Assembly: GCF_008831285.2 (NCBI RefSeq)
Contig: NC_045151.1
Span: 10,716,571-10,780,570 of the forward strand
Direction: 5' to 3'
Length of the DNA: 64,000 nt
Source of the DNA: Nymphaea colorata
Lineage: Eukaryota; Streptophyta; Magnoliopsida; Nymphaeales; Nymphaeaceae
The number at the start of each line of letters is the position of its first letter. Positions within the stretch are counted from its first letter, which is position 1. Of the stretch, positions 58,160 through 64,000 are shown in pieces. A program made the translations under genes and the position numbers. The notes beneath the pieces were generated by a model. That model ran no database searches and was not told where the DNA came from. It saw nothing but the letters and a program-made list of their open reading frames with translations.

Positions 58160-59238
58160 TCCCAGTGCCAATGTCAATGCCGCACCTGACCTGGACCTGT
58201 TTCCACCAATTACTGCTGGGAGCAGCTCAACAGAATGCAGCTTTACATGATCAGGTAGGAAAGAGATTTGCCCCAAGGACAAAAGCATAATTTTGCTTAC
58301 ATGGTAAATGATTTTGCTTAACCCACATTGCTTTTAGCATTTTAGGACCAATATTTCGAATCAATACATTACATTATATATAGATGAAGATAAGATGGAT
58401 CATACCCAGTAAATTATCCCTCTTTTGTCACCTTTCTTTTTATTCATCTTTCTTAATGCTTGTTTCTTGATGACCAAACAATTGGATTTTTTAGAACCAC
58501 TCCCGTTTTGCCGACTATTTCGGATTTCATCATCGGTATTTTTCAGAATTATCCCCTTGATTATTCCTGGGATGTGGATAATCAGTGAAACAATTCGAAA
58601 TAATTGATTGATATAACAAAAGAGTTTTTCTCGAAATACGAATAATATTCATGTTTTGTTACTTCAAGTGCTTCTTTCTGGCATTCATCAAAAAGACCAA
58701 ATGAACATGCAATTGATCTGAATTTGACCGAATTTATAAATTTTTTTAAAGTGACGACTTGAAAGCTCATAGAACTTGAGTATGTTCCTCTAATTTGCTC
58801 AAGCATGTGATTTTCCAAAAAGCTGTAGATAATGCGTGTTATGCGAAAGCTTTGAATCTGGGTTTTGTCCGGTGCAGGCATATCTCACCTCCTTACAGCT
58901 TTATCAGGCAATCAAACTTGGCCTTGAGAACTTTTCTCATCTCTAAAAAGTTGTTGATAAAATAATTAACTAGTACCAGCTTGTTTTTCTGGGTAGCGGG
59001 CACCAATCTGCTCTCCGCTTTGAAGGTGGTAACTCATATCAAATTACGTTCGGTTTTCACAGATTATTTGGCTAAATCCACGACAAGATATCAAGTCGGA
59101 CTCCAATTACTAATCCGGATGTCATTCTCAAGGTTTTGGTATCAGACCCAAATACGAATGGTGGGCCTCTGACGTCCATCCCGGAGAGCAAGGCAGCGTA
59201 AGCAGAGGGAACATCGTTCGGAGATTGGCAGTGCGTCG
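58157..59238. other. Upstream region of IMPL1
   Basis: A short open stretch right after the GA tract reads VPSANVNAAPDLDLFPPITA and ends at TGA near 58250; it is unrecognised. From 58260 to 59000 no gene is seen. The last 150-250 bases before 59239 probably hold the IMPL1 promoter and leader, but no TATA box is obvious. Confidence 0.35.
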
Positions 59239-59583
59239 ATGGCTTCTTCGTCATTGCTCCTGAGCGCCTCCAGCAAACTTTTGCAGCTGCGTGCAGCCAA
59301 CAGCAACACCGCCACCCTCCCAGCGAGGCTCCATCTCATCAACTATTTCAGCACGAATGGCCTTGAACACCGAACGCAGGCACGCTTTGCTCATCTTGCA
59401 AAAGCAAACTTGAAATCTGGGTGCAGAGCTAGCCTATCTGAAGTTGCTAAGGCGGGGGAAAGTTTTGCGAAGGTTGGCTCTGCTGCATCGACCGGAGCGA
59501 TCCCCGCGGATCAACTTCTCAAGGTTGTGGAAACCGCTGCAAAGGCCGGGGCCGAGGTTGGGTTCCGCTGTTCCGCATTCAAT

Positions 59584-59657
<74 letters not shown>

Positions 59658-61402
59658 TTTTTCAAGTACTACGTTATTGTTTTTGCCAACAATGAGGGAA
59701 TTTGAGGAACTTCGTTGCTTTTCAGGTGTTTTATTAGTTAGTTTCTTGGATGGCGTTCTGCTTAATTTGTGAAGTTTGAACATTTTGACATTGGTCAATA
59801 ATAACTGAAACTTAGAACGGTGGTGGGCTTATTACTTCTCTCTGGAAGCTTCTAGCATGAGTTGTAATTGGTCAAGCCGTGGTGTTCTCTCGAACTTTAT
59901 GATTGGCCTGGAACTGGAATTTGTTTAGTTATTTGCATGAACTTCGTTGATCGTTGATACCGGCTTGTTAGTTTTATGGTTGCTTCGACGGAGGTTGTTC
60001 AGTGCACACGGCTTTGCACTTGTTGTTGGTTCTATTACAAGGAGCTCACGTCTTGCTTTGATTTAGCAAAGGAACTTAGCGGTTGGTTTATAAAGTTCAT
60101 GATATTGGCGAGCATGGGAGACTGCGTTTGCATTGAAATTCTTATGGATTCAACGTCTCCAACGGATGTAGGGAATGCAGATTATTATAGAGGATGTTTG
60201 GACATTACCGCTTGTACACATAACTCTCTATGCTGATGTATTACATCATTGATACAGAAGAAGGAAGGGGCGAATGATCCTCTAACCACTTTGCAGTATT
60301 CAAATTCAATCAAGGTCAGCGAGCACTTGATCCCATTGGTGGTTCCAACATCTCGAAGATGTGGCAAATCTTCAGAATAAGCTAGTGTGTCAAATAGGAA
60401 CAAACGTGATTTACAAACCCCAGGAGAGTTTTGGAAAGTAAAAAAGTGCCAACGCGAATGTACATGGTGATATAAGTGCAAGACATTCTACATGCGAAAA
60501 CCATGGAATAGGCTTTGTAAAAAATGTGCATGAGGGTGCTGCTCGTCTAGAGGTGTGACAACATTACTAGGTTTAATATGGTTGCCTCGTCCACTGGTGT
60601 GTCTTCAATTCGTCCAAGGCTGAGGTTGGTTGTCTTCTCTGGTAGACAGGGACACCAATCAGCTTAATAGATGAGATGGTTTTTACTTTCGGTACACTGC
60701 AGAGGAAAAGGAATATCCGGAAGCACCACTTGAATTTAAGTCTAGTGAAAGTGAGAAACCAGCACATTATTTTTTAACTCAAAGTAGAAAAACAGAGGCA
60801 GCGACCGTAAGGCATGAGCTTCCATGGAATCTTTCTGGTTTTAAGTTTTGCTTCTTCATCAATAAAATTTTGTGAGGTTTATGTTTTAGTGAACTGTAAA
60901 TTATGGGATTAGAGAACATGAGAGGCTTATTAGGTCAGAATCTGTTGAAGTTGGCTGGTTGACAGTTAGGTATTTACAAGTTTTCCTGACACAATTCTAA
61001 GCCCTTTTAGATAGATGGCTTACAGACGGCCAAATTCTGTTAATCTATTTAATAGTTGCAGTAAATGCTTTTTTTCTCTTACAAGCTTTAAGCTTGCCTT
61101 ATGAAAGAGTTAAGCTTCAGCATATGACTGACTTGGAAAAGATATTTAATTATTTAATATTATATCAACTTTAGAATTTGTGTCTGATTTGTGTCTGTAT
61201 AACCATGTTCTTTCATCATAAACAGAATTTGTTGTGTGAGTACCTTGTAAGTGCTTGCCTTTGGTGTGCAAGCTTTTCATCTTGAACATTGTTAGGTATC
61301 TTTTAAATTTATACAGTTTTATAATGTGTTCCAGGTGGTGATGGAAGCTGTTAGTAAGCCTCGAAATATCTCTTACAAAGGAACAACTGATTTGGTGACC
61401 GA
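59239..61402 (+). CDS. IMPL1: Inositol monophosphatase-like protein, plastid; exons 1-2, partial
   Basis: Exon 1 (59239-59556, 106 codons) starts at ATG 59239 with MASSSLLLSASSKLLQL, a Ser/Ala/Arg-rich, acid-poor presequence of about 60 residues typical of plastid import. It ends ...IPADQLLKVVETAAKAGAE|. Exon 2 (61335-61402) reads |VVMEAVSKPRNISYKGTTDL VTE/D and stops mid-codon at GA|GTAAGG. Joined, they match the first helix and following strand of the IMPL1 inositol monophosphatase family (hydrolysis of inositol phosphates, Mg-dependent). The metal-binding GEE and DPLDGTTNF parts lie in later exons, not found before 64000. Intron 1 starts GAG|GTTGGG and ends GTGTTCCAG|. Both introns keep phase. 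No defects are seen in the visible part. Confidence 0.85.
59585..59663. repeat. (TA)n plus T run at the start of IMPL1 intron 1
   Basis: About 32 TA units, then some 14 T residues, begin about 28 bases after the splice donor. A length-variable tract so near the donor could matter for splicing; that is inference. Confidence 0.95.
59664..61334 (+). other. Remainder of IMPL1 intron 1
   Basis: No nested gene or element end was recognised. Open frames such as 59976-60236 show no domain. Confidence 0.5.
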
Positions 61403-64000
61403 GTAAGGAAAAGTCATGCATAATCATCTTAAGTGGACCTAGTTGTTGTTATTATCAGCTTCTTTGGTAATGGGTTGGAAGGGTTCATTTAATTTGATGT
61501 TAGATTGTGTTTTCTGCTGAAAGCATGTTCTTGTATGAAACTTCAACCCTAAAAAGTGTACATCCTCACAACCATGATACAGAGAACTTACAATTTTATC
61601 ATTGACTGCAGCCTGTATGATATCTTCTATGGTCCTATACATTGAGATTTTAGTCCTGAATTTGAGAATAATCATACTTGGTCAATAGTAGCAACCACAT
61701 AATGTTCCTAGCCTATGCTATTTAATTTGTGGGATATTTCACCTTCTTCGTGCAATAAATTTGTTCATATATAAAAAAAAAATCAAATAACTAGACATTT
61801 GTACTGCTGGGAACTTGGAAAATGTTTTGAGAATATGTCATTTTCTTACTTCTGTAGTTTCTCATTCAGCAGGGTGAGTGGATGCTTGGTTAGCAGGTTG
61901 TTGTTATTATGATTAACTGGGTCTGCTACATTTACCTGATAATTTGTATAAATAATGTCACTGCTATAAGATACAGCTATACTTGTTGTTTGTATGTGCT
62001 AACATTATATTCAATTTGTGATTATGCTTGTGATGGATACTATGAACAAGAGTTTGTTGGAAGAATCGAGGCATAGAGGTGCCTATCTGGACTGGAAGTT
62101 TTAATGTCCAAGTCCTAAAGTGGCCCTTTGCTCAAGCTTGTACTGCACCTTTAGAAGTAAATTTGAAAAGAAGCTGCTTAATAATAGGCTTTTCGAACCT
62201 TAGGATGCCAGTACACACCTGGTACAAGGTACCTCTTAGATGGTAGGATATCCAACAGGCACTTGCTTTCAACATATCAAACAGTGGCGGACCAGAAACT
62301 TCTGATTAAGGGGCATTAATCGTTTAATTTTTTAATTTGGAGGGGCATCCATATGCAATTTAGTAAAAAGATAATGAAGTATCATTATGGAAATAAGAGA
62401 ATTTGTATGGTCTGGTGTGGGCAAGTGCCCACATCAGCCTAAACGTGCCTCTGCCATGGATGTCAAGACCAACAACAATTCCTCTCTCTTTTTCATACTT
62501 TTTGCCATTTTGCCTATTTAATAATTTTAAAAACAACTATGCATTTTATTATATTAGATGCATCAATTTATTTTCCAGCTTAAGTCACGTGGGCACTCCC
62601 AATAGGTGGTGAACCTTCAAAGAGGACTAGGCAGGGCATAGGCGGGCCGAAGAAATTAAGAATAGTGAAATAAAATGAGCTACACATAGTCCCAAAAAAT
62701 TAAACAGGTGTGAACCACGATAATTAATATTGGAGAGTCCAAACATAAGAAGGCATGGCAATAACATCGAACATGACAAAAGTCTGCAATTTAAGTGCCT
62801 AGTTCTAAAATTCAAATCCATGAGATGATCAGTGTGTCTTCCCATCTGTAAGTGCCTGTGAAGCTTTTACCCATTACCTAATGGGCCGGCCTGTCCCAAT
62901 ACCCAGCTCTACTAGTCACATCACCTAGTTGTACTGATCAACATGGAACACCTAGGGACACTTCTGACTTATGTAGCTAAAAGTGCTAGGTGGGTCTGCA
63001 TGGCATGCCTCATAAATGGCCTATGTGTCCTATTCCACAAAAGAAGGAAGAAAAAAGGAAATAAAGTGAGATTTTTTCAAAAAAATCTGCTGTGGTTAAT
63101 ATATTAGGAAATAAAACAAACCATGTCATAAATGTTATTCTTGGGTTTTTTTGTATCAGTGAGGTTTTTCTTGGGTAGGAAGTTTTTTTTTTCTTTTCTT
63201 CCATAAATAAAAATATGGAACTTTAATTTTTCTACTAATTTTTTCCCAAAAACATTTAAAAAGTTTAATATGGCTATCAAAATGTTAAAGAAGCCTCAAA
63301 AACTTAAAATATGTTTTACAACTTTTTTCCTCTAATATCTTCATTTTGGTTTCTTTCAGAGTATCATTACTTTTTCATGTCTTCTCATTTGTCTTTAGTT
63401 TCCATTTGTTCTTTTCTTTGAGAAAGCAGCAATATGCATGACCGTGGAACAAAAAGATTACAACTAAAAGTGAAAACCTATTTTTTTTGGGGCAGCATTG
63501 ACACCTCAATCAAGGCAGCTACTTCGCTGCCTAATTCCTAGGTGGGTTGCTGGCTGCACTTTTAATTGCAAAAGCATTTGATTACCAAGGATACAATGGA
63601 TTCTACAACTGAGGTGATTCATTTCGAGTATGGGTACTGGTTCACCAAAAATAAGTGTTAAAATGAGTCGTGCAATCAGATGGGCCTGGTCAGTTGCACA
63701 CTTGCATCTAATTTTGAGTGCATGCTTGTCTAGAGTCAAAGGTGAGTCTTGTGTGGTCAACATGTCTCGGGTGCACACCTGTGCATTGTGGTGAACAAAC
63801 TGGACTTGGTGAACTTGACTGAATCTAATCCCATAAATTTTGAATTTAACAAAAATTGAAAATATATGAAAAGAGGTACGAGGGCATATCAGGCCATGTC
63901 TGTCTCGCTCTCTCTCTTTCTCATGTTTCTTCCTAAACCCAACCTCCTTCCTCCTCCTCCCATGCATCTTCTCAAACCCCAAAGCCACTTGTCCCTACTG
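61403..64000 (+). other. IMPL1 intron 2 (runs off the window)
   Basis: Starting at the GTAAGG donor, at least 2.6 kb hold no stretch that translates to the next conserved IMPL1 segment (TD-K-SE...GEE). A MITE-like repeat lies at 62282-62458. Short pyrimidine- and T-rich runs occur near 63905-63960. Alternatively the gene is truncated here; the next sequence would tell. Confidence 0.5.
62282..62458. mobile_element. MITE-like repeat in IMPL1 intron 2
   Basis: The left end is CAGTGGCGGACCAGAAAC. The right end ends GTGCCTCTGCCATG, whose complement begins CATGGCAGAGGC, an imperfect inverted match. GGGGCATTAAT and GTGCCCACATCAGCC words are common in small plant repeats with CAGTGGCGGA ends. No clear target duplication. 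Confidence 0.45.

Noticed and set aside
58049-58288. Ser-Leu and Arg-Glu rich open frames on both strands
   Set aside because: Produced by the GA microsatellite.
59557-59772. Continuation of the IMPL1 first-exon frame into Tyr-Ile repeats
   Set aside because: The family sequence resumes exactly at 61335 after a GT...AG intron, so the read-through part is intronic.

Overview
The window looks like plant nuclear DNA, specifically an AT-rich, transposon-loaded intergenic landscape around a few genes. Three things point that way: a class II TCP transcription factor carrying a microRNA319 target site, the 5' part of a split gene for a plastid inositol monophosphatase-like protein (IMPL1), and Ty1/copia and Ty3/gypsy retrotransposons primed by initiator tRNA-Met. 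The species cannot be read from the sequence. No bacterial-type operons, CRISPR arrays, rRNA or tRNA genes were seen.

Layout. 0.5-2.3 kb: a weak candidate for a very small two-exon gene. 2.5-6.2 kb: repeats, a TC/TA microsatellite and a clear hAT-type MITE. 6.5-9.0 kb: the TCP gene (TCP2/TCP24 type), with an intron in its 5' leader, two possible uORFs, a GA tract, the TCP and R domains and the miR319 site. 9.0-15.5 kb: intergenic, with a second MITE. 15.54-22.14 kb: a complete but inactivated Ty1/copia element (469-bp LTRs, 5-bp TSD, PBS, gag core missing). 22.79-23.23 kb: a third MITE. 24.3-31.1 kb: a degenerate tandem array of long non-coding units, into which a poly(A)-tailed retrocopy of an LTR-retrotransposon leader seems to have landed. 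33.4-33.7 kb: a broken FAR1-like DNA-binding domain. 39-51 kb: a second non-coding repeat family, interrupted by a long LTR-like block (about 40.0-43.77 kb, with six 171-172-bp tandem repeats) and by a Ty3/gypsy chromovirus (44.79-49.93 kb). 51.99-56.49 kb: an apparent 4.49-kb solo LTR with a perfect 5-bp TSD. 59.24 kb to the window end: IMPL1 exons 1 and 2, with the rest of the gene beyond the right edge.

How the parts relate. The two well-supported genes have unrelated roles: TCP/miR319 controls leaf growth and differentiation, and IMPL1 acts on inositol phosphate in the plastid. Everything between them is best explained by successive insertion, recombination and decay of mobile elements. 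The nesting (repeat array, then LTR insertion, then gypsy insertion) and the LTR divergences (about 8% for copia, about 7% for gypsy, both counted by eye) give a relative history. The most notable items are the 4.5-kb solo LTR with its large AT-rich palindrome, the 171-172-bp satellite-like array inside a related LTR, and the retrocopy inside the 24-31 kb array.
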